A stretch of DNA of 14,443 nucleotides, taken from assembly GCA_946481025.1 (NCBI GenBank), contig CAMLNA010000114.1:1-14443 (forward strand), in the 5' to 3' direction. How positions within the stretch are numbered: the first letter of the stretch is position 1; each line of letters opens with the position of its first letter. Under the pieces are notes generated by a model. It ran no database searches, was not told the DNA's origin, and saw only the letters and a list, made by a program, of their open reading frames with translations. The stretch is from an uncultured Rivibacter sp. (GTDB lineage: Bacteria; Pseudomonadota; Gammaproteobacteria; Burkholderiales; Burkholderiaceae). Shown piece by piece: positions 1-6,850 of the stretch. The translations under genes were made by a program, and so were the position numbers.

Positions 1-1319
1 ACGCTGGTGCGGCGCTCCTCGTCCATGATGCCCAGCTTCACCGTGTTGGCCGGCAGGCCGAGCAATTGCTCGACGCGGCCGAACAGTTCGCCGGCGAAGG
101 CCACTTCCTTCGGTCCGTGCATCTTGGGCTTCACGATGTAGATGCTGCCGGTGCGCGAGTTCCGGATGACGCCCGCTGTGCTCTGGCGCTTCAGGTCCAC
201 CAGCGCGATGGTCACGGTGATCACCGCGTCCATGATGCCCTCGGGGATCTCGCGGCCTTCGCCGTAGAGGATGGCCGGGTTGGTCATGAGGTGGCCGACG
301 TTGCGCACGAACATCAGCGAGCGGCCGTGCAGCGTGACCTTGCCGCCGTCGGCGCCGGTGTATTCGCGGTCGGGGTTGAGGCCGCGGGTGAAGGTCTTGC
401 CGCCCTTGGCGACCTGCTCGGTCAGCGTGCCCTGCAGGATGCCCAGCCAGTTGCCGTAGGCCAGCACCTTGTCCTGGGCGTCGACCACCGCCACCGAATC
501 CTCGAGGTCGAGGATGGTGGACAGCGCCGCTTCCAGCACCACGTCGGCAATGCCCGCCGGGTCGGTCTTGCCGATGGGGGTGGCGCGGTCGATGCGGATG
601 TCGATGTGCAGGCCGTTGTGCCGCAGCAGCACCGACGACGGCGAGGCCGCGTCACCCTGGTAGCCGACGAGCTGCGAACCGTCGGCCAGGGTCGTGGTGG
701 TGCCGCCCAGCGCGACCACCAGCTTGCCGCCTTCGACGCGGTAGCCGGTGGCCTGCTTGTGCGATCCCTGGGCCAGCGGTGCTGCCTGGTCGAGCACGTT
801 GCGCGCGAATTCGATCACCTTGGCGCCGCGCACCGGGTTGTAGCCGCTGCCCTTCTCGGCGCCGCCGGTTTCGGGAATGGCGTCGGTGCCGTACAGCGCG
901 TCGTACAGCGAACCCCAGCGGGCGTTGGCGGCATTGAGCGCGTAGCGGGCGTTCAGGATGGGCACCACCAGCTGCGGGCCCGCCTGCACGGCGAGTTCGG
1001 CATCGACGTGGGTGGTGGTGGCCTGCACGCCCTTGGGCTGCGGCAGCAGGTAGCCGATCTGCTCGAGGAAGGCGCGGTAGGCCTTCATGTCGGTGATGGG
1101 GCCGGGGTTGGCCTTGTGCCAGGTGTCGAGCTCGGCCTGCAGGCGGTCGCGTTCGGCGAGCAGCGCGATGTTCTTCGGCGCGAGGTCGGCCACGATGGCG
1201 TCGAACCCCTGCCAGAACTCGGCGCTGGCCACGCCGGTGGCCGGCAGCACCTGGTCTTCGATGAAACGGAACAGCTCGTTGGCGACCTGGAGTCGGTGGA
1301 TGGTGGTGCGTGCGGTCAT
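1..1319 (-). CDS. glcB: Malate synthase G, N-terminal 439 residues (partial, runs off left edge)
   Basis: Malate synthase G condenses glyoxylate with acetyl-CoA to malate and CoA in the cytoplasm (glyoxylate/glycolate assimilation). The reverse-strand reading gives a continuous malate synthase G protein from the ATG at 1317-1319, preceded by a purine-rich AGAGAGG about 10 bases upstream. Recognisable family segments are [36 protein letters not shown] and, at the cut edge, [10 protein letters not shown]. Glu405 and Asp433 are 28 residues apart, the same spacing as the magnesium ligands Glu427 and Asp455 I recall for the E. coli enzyme. The family is about 720 residues, so roughly 285 C-terminal residues, including the catalytic-base aspartate, lie outside the window. 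The gene starts 39 bases after the dehalogenase stop, suggesting one transcript. Family assignment is firm; completeness cannot be judged. Confidence 0.95.
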   Translation of the reverse strand, partial: MTARTTIHRLQVANELFRFIEDQVLPATGVASAEFWQGFDAIVADLAPKNIALLAERDRLQAELDTWHKANPGPITDMKAYRAFLEQIGYLLPQPKGVQATTTHVDAELAVQAGPQLVVPILNARYALNAANARWGSLYDALYGTDAIPETGGAEKGSGYNPVRGAKVIEFARNVLDQAAPLAQGSHKQATGYRVEGGKLVVALGGTTTTLADGSQLVGYQGDAASPSSVLLRHNGLHIDIRIDRATPIGKTDPAGIADVVLEAALSTILDLEDSVAVVDAQDKVLAYGNWLGILQGTLTEQVAKGGKTFTRGLNPDREYTGADGGKVTLHGRSLMFVRNVGHLMTNPAILYGEGREIPEGIMDAVITVTIALVDLKRQSTAGVIRNSRTGSIYIVKPKMHGPKEVAFAGELFGRVEQLLGLPANTVKLGIMDEERRTS

Positions 1320-1358
1320 GGTGAATGAACCTCTCTTGGAGTCTTGGAACGCGATGGA

Positions 1359-2036
1359 TCAGGAAGCAGGAAAGAAGCTCAGCACGTCGCGCAGGCTGGT
1401 GCCGGTGCGCGACGGCGCGCCCAGCGGCTCGGCCGGTGCGCCGTGGCGGTTGACCCACAAGGTGGTGTAGCCGAACCAGGTGGCGCCCAGGGCGTCCCAG
1501 CCGTTGCTCGAGACGAACAGGATGTTCCTTGCCGGCAGGCCCAGTGCCCGGGGCCCCAGCGCGTAGGCGGCGGGGTCGGTCTTGTAGCGGCGTACTTCGT
1601 GCACCGACAGCACGTGGTCGAGCAGGCCGTCGAAGCCGGCGCTCCTGACCGCCACGCCCAGCATGTCGGGGTCGCCGTTGCTCAGGATGCCGGCGGGCAC
1701 CCCGCGTTTCTTCAGCGCCTGCAGCACCGCCTTGTTTTCCGGAAAGGCCGCCAGCGCGCGGTACTGGTTCATGAGCCGCTCCTCCCGCTCCAGCGGCAGC
1801 GGCAGGGCCAGCCGTTCGGCCGCGTAGCGCAGGGCACAGCGGGTCAGCTCCCAGAACGGCCGGTAGTGCTCGGGCCCGCTCATCGACACGAGGCGGGTGT
1901 AGTCGATCTGCCGGTCGCGCCACAGCGCGGCCAGCTTTTCGCCCTGGCCGGCATAGAACTGCTCGGCCAGGCTCGCCACGCTGTACACGTCGAACAGCGT
2001 GCCGTAGGCATCGAAAAGGACGGCTTGGGGCTTCAT
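1359..2036 (-). CDS. Haloacid dehalogenase, type II (L-2-haloacid dehalogenase family)
   Basis: Cytoplasmic hydrolase of the HAD superfamily, 225 residues, the usual length for type II (S)-2-haloacid dehalogenases, which replace the halogen with hydroxyl and invert configuration. Motif I is FDAYGTLFD with nucleophile Asp9 and Thr13. Arg40, Ser119-Asn120 (LSNGD), Lys152, Tyr158 and the SSNGWDALG segment (Ser176, Asn178, Asp181) follow. Allowing for a one-residue shift, this matches the catalytic set known from L-DEX-type enzymes (Asp10, Arg41, Ser118, Lys151, Tyr157, Ser175, Asn177, Asp180), so it is more than a generic HAD phosphatase. No good ribosome binding site precedes the ATG. It is first in a likely two-gene transcript with glcB and divergent from the LysR gene. 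The natural substrate is not shown by sequence; haloacetate or a 2-halopropionate is the family expectation. Confidence 0.92.
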   Translation of the reverse strand: MKPQAVLFDAYGTLFDVYSVASLAEQFYAGQGEKLAALWRDRQIDYTRLVSMSGPEHYRPFWELTRCALRYAAERLALPLPLEREERLMNQYRALAAFPENKAVLQALKKRGVPAGILSNGDPDMLGVAVRSAGFDGLLDHVLSVHEVRRYKTDPAAYALGPRALGLPARNILFVSSNGWDALGATWFGYTTLWVNRHGAPAEPLGAPSRTGTSLRDVLSFFPAS

Positions 2037-2127
2037 GAGCCGAGCACTCTAATGCTGACTTCGGTGACGATAAATATCGCCAGGATCGGTTGATCTTTGC
2101 CGAAACTGAGGCTAATCTGCCCCGCCT
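2037..2127. promoter_or_regulatory. Divergent promoter region with short inverted repeat
   Basis: This 91-bp gap separates the divergent dehalogenase and LysR starts and is AT-richer than its surroundings. An inverted repeat CGAT-AAAT-ATCG occupies 2068-2079, and a second symmetric element GATC-GGTT-GATC occupies 2084-2095. On the plus strand TTGATC (2090-2095) and TAATCT (2113-2118) are 17 bases apart; on the minus strand TTTATC (2069-2074) and TAGAGT (2046-2051) are also 17 apart. Each would start transcription within a few bases of its ATG. LysR-type regulators usually bind such divergent gaps, so autoregulation plus control of the dehalogenase-glcB pair is the inference. A clean T-N11-A dyad was not found, and the hexamers are only partial matches. 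Confidence 0.45.
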
Positions 2128-3045
2128 ATGGACCGCCTGAAGCAGATCGAATCGTTTGTCGCCGTGGCCACCAAGGGCAGCCTCACCGCTGCCGCCAACG
2201 CCGAAGGCGTGGCGCCGGCCGTCATCGGCCGGCGCATCGATGCGCTGGAGGAGCGCCTGGGCGTGAAGCTGCTGGTGCGCACCACCCGCCGCATCACCCT
2301 CACCCACGAAGGCAGCGCCTTCCTCGAGGACTGCCAGCGCCTGCTGGCCGACCTGGCCAATGCCGAAGCCAGCGTGAGCGCCGGCGGCGTGAAGGCCAGC
2401 GGCCACCTGCGGCTCACCGCGCCGGCCGGCTTCGGGCGCCGGCATGTGGCGCCGCTGGTGCCGCGTTTCGTGGAGCTGCACCCGGAGGTGTCGATCTCGC
2501 TGAACCTGTCGGACCGGGTGGTCGACATCGTCAACGAAGGTTTCGATTGCGCGGTGCGGGTGGGCGACCTGCCCGATTCCAGCCTGGTGAGCGTGCGGCT
2601 GGCCGACAACCGGCGCCTGTGCGTGGCCACGCCCGACTACCTGCGCCGCCACGGCACCCCGCGCCATCCGAACGAGCTGTCGCACCACGACTGCCTCACG
2701 CTCAGCTCCGACGCGAGCCAGACCCGCGGCTGGGCCTTCACCATCGACGCCGAGCTGCACCACCTGCGCCCCTCGGCGCGGCTGGACTGTTCCGACGGCC
2801 AGGTGCTGCACGACTGGTGCCTGGCGGGCCTGGGCATCGCGTGGCGCTCCACCTGGGAGGTCGAGCGCGAGGTGGCCGAAGGCCGGCTGGTCAGCGTGCT
2901 GGACGACTTTGCCTCGCCGCCGAACGGCATCTATGCGGTGTTCCCGCAGCGCAAGCACCTGCCGCTGCGGGTGCGGCTGTGGATCGACTTCCTGAAGCAC
3001 ACCTACGGCGATGCGGGCTACTGGTCGCCGCGCGGTGCCGGCTGA
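2128..3045 (+). CDS. LysR-family transcriptional regulator
   Basis: A 305-residue protein of standard LysR length. Residues 3-62 form the N-terminal winged helix-turn-helix (ESFVAVATKGSLTAAAN, then RRIDALEERLGVKLLVRTTR and the LTHEG wing). From about residue 92 comes the periplasmic-binding-protein-like effector domain (GHLRLTAPAGFGRRHVAPLV, VDIVNEGFDCAVRVGDLPDS, GLGIAWRSTWEVE). It resembles the large DsdC/AaeR-like proteobacterial subgroup in style, but the effector cannot be read from sequence. The ATG has only a poor, distant GAGG upstream. Divergent placement next to the dehalogenase-glcB pair makes those genes its first candidate targets, with a 2-hydroxyacid, haloacid or glyoxylate as a plausible but unproven ligand. 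Confidence 0.95.
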   Translation: MDRLKQIESFVAVATKGSLTAAANAEGVAPAVIGRRIDALEERLGVKLLVRTTRRITLTHEGSAFLEDCQRLLADLANAEASVSAGGVKASGHLRLTAPAGFGRRHVAPLVPRFVELHPEVSISLNLSDRVVDIVNEGFDCAVRVGDLPDSSLVSVRLADNRRLCVATPDYLRRHGTPRHPNELSHHDCLTLSSDASQTRGWAFTIDAELHHLRPSARLDCSDGQVLHDWCLAGLGIAWRSTWEVEREVAEGRLVSVLDDFASPPNGIYAVFPQRKHLPLRVRLWIDFLKHTYGDAGYWSPRGAG

Positions 3046-3047
3046 CG

Positions 3048-3087
3048 GGCCCTTCGCAAGCACGCGCGCGAAGCTTCCGCAAGGGCC
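3048..3087 (+). terminator. Possible hairpin after the LysR gene, no T-tract
   Basis: Two nested or alternative stems lie immediately after the LysR stop: GGCCCTT (3048-3054) with AAGGGCC (3081-3087), and CTTCGC (3052-3057) with GCGAAG (3068-3073). They overlap, so only one can form at a time. There is no run of T after either, so this would be at best a weak or factor-dependent transcription end. Confidence 0.3.
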
Positions 3088-3172
3088 TCGAAGCGCTCGA
3101 GTTAGGGGGCGCGTGCGACATCGCCTGCTCCGTACACTGCGCCGCGTTTTCGAAGCAGATCAGGGAGTTGCG

Positions 3173-5818
3173 ATGTTCTTGCGCAGATGGATGGGCCGTG
3201 CCGCGGCCGCCTGGACCATGGCCTTCATGGCTTTCGTGCTGGCCGCGTGCGGCGGCGGCAGTGACGGCCCTGCGCCGTCGGCGACCGGCAGCGTGTCGGG
3301 CCGGGTGGTTTCCGCAGGCAACGGCGCGCCGGTGGCCAATGCCAGCGTGTCAGTCGGCAGCACCAGCGTGCAGACCGATGCGCAGGGGCGCTTCACGCTG
3401 CCGGCCGTGCCGGTGGCGGCCCGCGCCGTGGTGAAGGCGCAGGCCACGGGGTACGGCGAGAACTTCAGTGTCTCGGAAGTGCGCGCCGGTGCGGCCAGCA
3501 CGGTCGAGCTGCGCCTGGCGCCTTCTGCGCCGCCGCAGACCTTCGCCGCCGACGCTGCGGCCACGCTGGGCGTTGCGCAGTCCGCGGCCCAGGTGGTGCT
3601 GCCGGCGAACGCACTGGTGGTCGAAGGCAGCGGCGCCGCCGCCAACGGCACGCTGACGGCCCGCCTTACCCCCATCGACCCGGCCGGCGACCCGCGCAGC
3701 ATGCCGGGCGACTACACCACCAGCGCAGGCGGCACCCTCGAAAGCTTCGGCGCGCTGGGCGTGGTGCTGACCGACGCAGCCGGCAACCGCCTCAACCTCA
3801 AGGCCGGCACCAGCGCCACCGTGCGCATTCCGCTGGCCACGCGTTCGGCCAACCCGCCGGCGACCATCCCGCTGTTCCACTTCAATGAAACCACCGGGCG
3901 CTGGGTCGAGGAAGGCAGCGCCACGCTGCAGGGCACCGCGCCCAACCAGTACTACGAAGGCAGCGTCTCGCATTTCTCGATCTGGAACGCCGACCAGGTG
4001 GTCGACACGATCTACGTGCACGGCTGCCTGCGCCATGCCAACGGCGGCCCGGCCACCTGGGTCAGCGTGATCAGCGAAGGCATCGACTATTCGGGCCTGG
4101 GCTACGACTTCACCGACAACGAGGGGCGCTTCTCGGTGCCCATCCGCAAGAACAGCCGCGCCACCGTGCGCTCCGACCATGGCGACGGCTCCAACGCCGT
4201 GGAGGTCGGGCCGTCGGCCACCGACATCACGCTGAGCCAATGCCTGGTGCTCAACGATGCACCGATGGCGCCGCAGATCGTGGTGCCGCCGGCGGACCAG
4301 ACCGTCACGGCCGGCGGCCTGGCCGTGTTTCAGGTGGCGGCCAGCGGCAGCGGTCCGCTGCGCTACCAGTGGCGCCACGACGGGACCGACATCCCCGGCG
4401 CCACCCGGGCCTTCCTGCTGCGCGGGCCGCTCACGGCGGCCCATGCCGGCGCCTACACCGTGGTGGTGAGCAACAGCGTCGGTTCGGCCAGCGCCAGCGC
4501 GCTGCTGTCGGTCGGCGCGGCCACGGCGCCGGTGATCGTTTCGCAGCCGGCGCCGCTCACGCTGCTCGACGGCGCGACCGCGCACTTCTCGGTCGTGGCC
4601 GCGGGCGCCACGGGCTTCCAATGGCGCCGCAACGGGGCGGACATCGCCGGTGCCACGTCCGCGACCTACAGCTTCGGGCCGGTGAGCGCCTCGGATTCAG
4701 GCAGCAGCTTCACGGTGCGGGTGTCCAACGCTGCCGGCAGCACGCAAAGCGAGGCGGCCGTGCTCACCGTGACCAGCACCGTGGTGGCACCCACCATCAC
4801 GCAGCCGCCGGCGAACGCGAGCGTGCCGGTGGGTCAAAGCGCGGCGTTCAGCGTGACGGCCAGCGGCACGGCGCCGTTCACCTACCAGTGGCGGCGCAAC
4901 GGTGCCGACATCGCGGGGGCCACCTCGGCCACCTACATCACGGCCCCCGTCACCCCGGCCGACAACGGTGCCAGCTTCAGCGTGGTGGTCGGCAATGCCG
5001 CCGGCTCGGTCACCAGTGCCGCCGCCACGCTGACCGTGGCGGCCGACGACACCGAGCAGAAGCTGGCGCTGCTGCGCCTGCTGTCGCTGGCCGGCAGCCT
5101 GCTGGAGGCCGGCGCGGCGCCGCTCGAACTGGTGGGCGACGACATGAAGTCGCTGTCGAGCGCGGCGGTGTGCCCCGGCGGCGGCTCGGTGAGCGGGACG
5201 CTCAACGGCACCGCGCTGGCCGTCGGCGTGACCCTGCCGCCTTCGGGCACGCTGGCCGCGACCTTCAGCCAGTGCATGACCGACGCGCAAGCGCGGTATC
5301 AGGGCAGCAGCTCGGTGGCCTACGACTTCTCGAGCTTCGAACCGGCCAACGGCACCGCCACGGCCACGATGAACAACCTGCGCATCACCCACAGCAGCGA
5401 CTTCACGGCCAACGGCGGCGTGACCCTCGCCATTGCCAACAGCCTGGCCAACGGCGATTCCACCTTCAACTACACCATCACGCCCGGCGCCAATGCCACC
5501 TTGCGCAACGAGGCCAGCGGCCTGCTCGCCACCTTCAACTCCGGGTCGCTGCAGACACGCTTCGTGATGGTGGTGGCGACCGAGCGGCTGAAGACGCTGC
5601 GTCACCAGTATTCGGCGATGAACTTCTCGGTGGGCGGCGTGGCCTACCTGGCCGAAGGCTTCTACCAGCTCGACTACAACACCAGCGGCGGGCTGCCGGT
5701 GCTGCTGGGCGGCTCCGGCGAGGTGAGGCTCACCAGCGCAGGCGCGCTGGTGGGGCGGCTGTTCGCCACGGCCGAGGGCCTGTTCATCGAAGTGAACGGC
5801 ACCGTCGTGCCGTTCTGA
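3173..5818 (+). CDS. Predicted lipoprotein with CarboxypepD-reg-like domain and three Ig-like domains
   Basis: An 881-residue exported protein of unknown function. The ATG at 3173 is chosen over the upstream frame because AGGGAG sits 6 bases before it and it yields a proper signal: Arg4-Arg5, a hydrophobic stretch, then lipobox LAAC with Cys26 followed by Gly/Ser. Residues 38-116 resemble a carboxypeptidase regulatory-like beta-sandwich (SGRVVSAGNGAPVANASVSV, TDAQGRFTLP). Residues 120-360 are a beta-rich region recalling ZU5/cell-surface repeat proteins, including NETTGRWVEEGSA and YEGSVSHFSIWNAD, with Cys285 and Cys357. Three Ig-like (I-set style) domains follow at about 366-451, 452-538 and 539-623, each with the core Trp in a YQWR/FQWR motif but no cysteine pair. 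Residues 625-881 form an unrecognised domain with Cys667 and Cys701. A role in cell-surface adhesion or structure is inference. It appears to be transcribed alone. Confidence 0.88.
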   Translation: MFLRRWMGRAAAAWTMAFMAFVLAACGGGSDGPAPSATGSVSGRVVSAGNGAPVANASVSVGSTSVQTDAQGRFTLPAVPVAARAVVKAQATGYGENFSVSEVRAGAASTVELRLAPSAPPQTFAADAAATLGVAQSAAQVVLPANALVVEGSGAAANGTLTARLTPIDPAGDPRSMPGDYTTSAGGTLESFGALGVVLTDAAGNRLNLKAGTSATVRIPLATRSANPPATIPLFHFNETTGRWVEEGSATLQGTAPNQYYEGSVSHFSIWNADQVVDTIYVHGCLRHANGGPATWVSVISEGIDYSGLGYDFTDNEGRFSVPIRKNSRATVRSDHGDGSNAVEVGPSATDITLSQCLVLNDAPMAPQIVVPPADQTVTAGGLAVFQVAASGSGPLRYQWRHDGTDIPGATRAFLLRGPLTAAHAGAYTVVVSNSVGSASASALLSVGAATAPVIVSQPAPLTLLDGATAHFSVVAAGATGFQWRRNGADIAGATSATYSFGPVSASDSGSSFTVRVSNAAGSTQSEAAVLTVTSTVVAPTITQPPANASVPVGQSAAFSVTASGTAPFTYQWRRNGADIAGATSATYITAPVTPADNGASFSVVVGNAAGSVTSAAATLTVAADDTEQKLALLRLLSLAGSLLEAGAAPLELVGDDMKSLSSAAVCPGGGSVSGTLNGTALAVGVTLPPSGTLAATFSQCMTDAQARYQGSSSVAYDFSSFEPANGTATATMNNLRITHSSDFTANGGVTLAIANSLANGDSTFNYTITPGANATLRNEASGLLATFNSGSLQTRFVMVVATERLKTLRHQYSAMNFSVGGVAYLAEGFYQLDYNTSGGLPVLLGGSGEVRLTSAGALVGRLFATAEGLFIEVNGTVVPF
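4268..5041 (+). repeat. Three tandem Ig-like domain repeats within the lipoprotein gene
   Basis: Three units of about 85-87 codons begin at 4268, 4526 and 4787, each opening with AP-x-I and ending near a LSV/LTV strand. Units 2 and 3 share the identical 17-residue segment QWRRNGADIAGATSATY (from 4619 and 4886, offset 267 bases), while unit 1 has the diverged QWRHDGTDIPGATRAF. At DNA level the shared block differs mostly at third codon positions, so the protein match is old enough for silent drift or is under selection. Confidence 0.85.
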
Positions 5819-5822
5819 GGCC

Positions 5823-5846
5823 CTGCCGGGTCGGTCGTTTCGGCAG
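5823..5846 (+). terminator. Possible hairpin after the lipoprotein gene, no T-tract
   Basis: CTGCCG at 5823-5828 is complementary to CGGCAG at 5841-5846 across a 12-base loop, starting a few bases after the lipoprotein stop. The loop ends in TTT but no T-run follows the stem, so termination is uncertain and read-through into the downstream membrane-protein gene is possible. Confidence 0.25.
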
Positions 5847-5897
5847 CAAGGTGGCCGCGCATGAATAATCGCGGGCACCTTACTGCGGAGGAACCCG

Positions 5898-6353
5898 ATG
5901 CTCGTCGAATCCTTGCTCGCCTACGCGCACTTCGTCGCCATCCTGAGCCTGGTGGTGTTCATCACCAGCGAGGCGGCGCTTTGCCGGCCGGAATGGATGA
6001 ACGCCGCCGTGGTGCAGCGCCTGGCCCGCGTGGACATGATCTATGCCGCCTCGGCGGTGCTGGTGCTGCTCACCGGCGTGGCGCGCACGGTGTGGGGCCT
6101 GAAGGGCGCCGGCTGGTACTGGAGCCAGCCGCTGCTGCACATCAAGTTCACGCTGTTCGTGGTGATCGGCCTGCTGTCGATCAAGCCCACGCTGACCTTC
6201 ATTCGCTGGAAGAAGGCGCTGGCCGCCAACGGCACCCTGCCGGCCGAGGCCGAGGTGCGCAGCACGCGGCGGCTGGTGATGGTGCAGGCCCACCTGATGC
6301 TGCTGATCCCGCTGGCCGCGGTGATGCTCGCCCGCGGCGTGTGGGTGCGGTAG
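5898..6353 (+). CDS. DUF2214 family four-helix inner-membrane protein
   Basis: A 151-residue hydrophobic protein matching the style of the DUF2214 predicted membrane proteins; no function is established. The ATG is well supported by GGAGG about 7 bases upstream. Four membrane spans can be drawn at about residues 3-25, 47-67, 80-98 and 127-148, with a polar, positively charged loop (FIRWKKALAANG and RSTRR) between spans 3 and 4. His11, His81 and His132 lie in or at spans 1, 3 and 4, and Lys83 follows His81. This layout recalls small heme-handling membrane proteins such as HemJ, but that is a resemblance only. The gene is followed by a strong terminator; an independent promoter was not clearly seen in the 79 bases upstream. 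Confidence 0.85.
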   Translation: MLVESLLAYAHFVAILSLVVFITSEAALCRPEWMNAAVVQRLARVDMIYAASAVLVLLTGVARTVWGLKGAGWYWSQPLLHIKFTLFVVIGLLSIKPTLTFIRWKKALAANGTLPAEAEVRSTRRLVMVQAHLMLLIPLAAVMLARGVWVR

Positions 6354-6375
6354 CGCCGCCCCTGTCACGCAAATG

Positions 6376-6402
6376 AAAAGCCCGGCCGTGCCGGGCTTTT
6401 TT
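6376..6402. terminator. Strong bidirectional intrinsic terminator
   Basis: A perfect 11-bp inverted repeat, AAAAGCCCGGC and GCCGGGCTTTT, encloses a CGT loop and is followed by further Ts (6401-6402) on the plus strand. It lies 22 bases after the DUF2214 stop and 19 bases beyond the stop of the convergent psiF-like gene, so it can end transcription from both sides. On the minus strand the stem also ends in TTTT. Confidence 0.93.
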
Positions 6403-6418
6403 CTTGAAGGGCCACAGC

Positions 6419-6733
6419 CTACTTGCTGAGGCATTCCTTCATGAAGGCCTTGCGGTCATCGCCGGTCTTGCCGGTGGCGTCCTTGTTGCAGGCTTTCATC
6501 TTTTCCTGCTGAGCGGTCTTGGCGTCAGTGGTGGTCGCCGACGTGCTCTTGGCCGACAGGCATTCCTTCATGAAGGCCTTGCGTTCGTCGCCGGTCTTGC
6601 CGGTGGCGTCCTTGTTGCAGGCGGCCATCTTGCTCTGCTGGGCCGTCATCGGCTTCTTGGCCTCTTCGGCGGCGAATGCCGGCGTGGCGAGCCAGGCACA
6701 GGCCAGCGCGACGGCGATGATCGATTTCCTCAT
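6419..6733 (-). CDS. Secreted protein with two PsiF repeats
   Basis: A 104-residue protein of the PsiF (phosphate-starvation-inducible) repeat family; the molecular role of PsiF is not known. The ATG at 6731-6733 is chosen over a longer upstream frame because AGGAGAGGAAG lies just before it and it starts a classical Sec signal peptide (MRKSIIAVALACAWLATPAFA, cleavage expected after Ala21). The mature part is two near-identical units, residues 29-60 and 72-103, sharing ACNKDATGKTGD and RKAFMKECLS, each with two cysteines (39/58 and 82/101). The linker AKSTSATTTDAK is low in complexity. The length and two-repeat layout match E. coli PsiF. It is downstream of the kinase gene on the same strand with a 117-base gap. 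It is probably periplasmic, with one disulfide per repeat as an inference. Confidence 0.9.
   Translation of the reverse strand: MRKSIIAVALACAWLATPAFAAEEAKKPMTAQQSKMAACNKDATGKTGDERKAFMKECLSAKSTSATTTDAKTAQQEKMKACNKDATGKTGDDRKAFMKECLSK
6425..6649 (-). repeat. Tandem 43-codon duplication (PsiF repeat units)
   Basis: Unit 1 spans 6554-6649 and unit 2 spans 6425-6520, offset exactly 129 bases. The block reading GCATTCCTTCATGAAGGCCT on the plus strand occurs from 6430 and again from 6559, and downstream bases through CCTTGTTGCAGGC are also shared with two or three mismatches. The near identity points to recent duplication or gene conversion between units. Confidence 0.88.
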
Positions 6734-6817
6734 TGCTTCCTCTCCTTGGTGGGCGATGCTGCCGCACGCATTGAAGCACCGGCATGCCGCGCGCCGCAAG
6801 CACCTCGCGCCGCGGGC

Positions 6818-6841
6818 GTGTCATGACGGACACAGTGACTG
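6818..6841. promoter_or_regulatory. Inverted repeat with Pho-box-like half-sites upstream of the psiF-like gene
   Basis: GTGTC (6818-6822) and GACAC (6829-6833) form a perfect 5-bp dyad around ATGACG. Read on the minus strand, CAGTCAC (6835-6841) and CCGTCAT (6823-6829) resemble the PhoB half-site CTGTCAT (5/7 and 6/7), but the period is 12 rather than 11 bases. It lies about 90 bases upstream of the psiF-like start and just after the kinase stop. A regulatory role is speculative. Confidence 0.2.
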
Positions 6842-6850
6842 GATCCTGCC

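Noticed and set aside
66..1328. Plus-strand open frame of 420 codons opposite glcB
   Set aside because: Antisense shadow of malate synthase G; the translation has no recognisable domain.
652..3063. Very long minus-strand open frame (about 800 codons) covering the dehalogenase, LysR gene and glcB start
   Set aside because: It lies in another frame across three recognisable genes; its translation is Arg/Ala/Pro/Gly-rich without family motifs, as expected from high-GC third-position bias.
3011..3172. Upstream extension of the lipoprotein start to 3011
   Set aside because: It overlaps the LysR end, lacks a ribosome binding site and would bury the lipobox signal 54 residues inside.
3350..5878. 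Long minus-strand frames and a plus-strand frame (4240-5868) overlapping the lipoprotein gene
   Set aside because: Low-complexity His/Arg/Gly-rich translations, no start signals; the lipoprotein frame has a signal peptide, ribosome binding site and domains.
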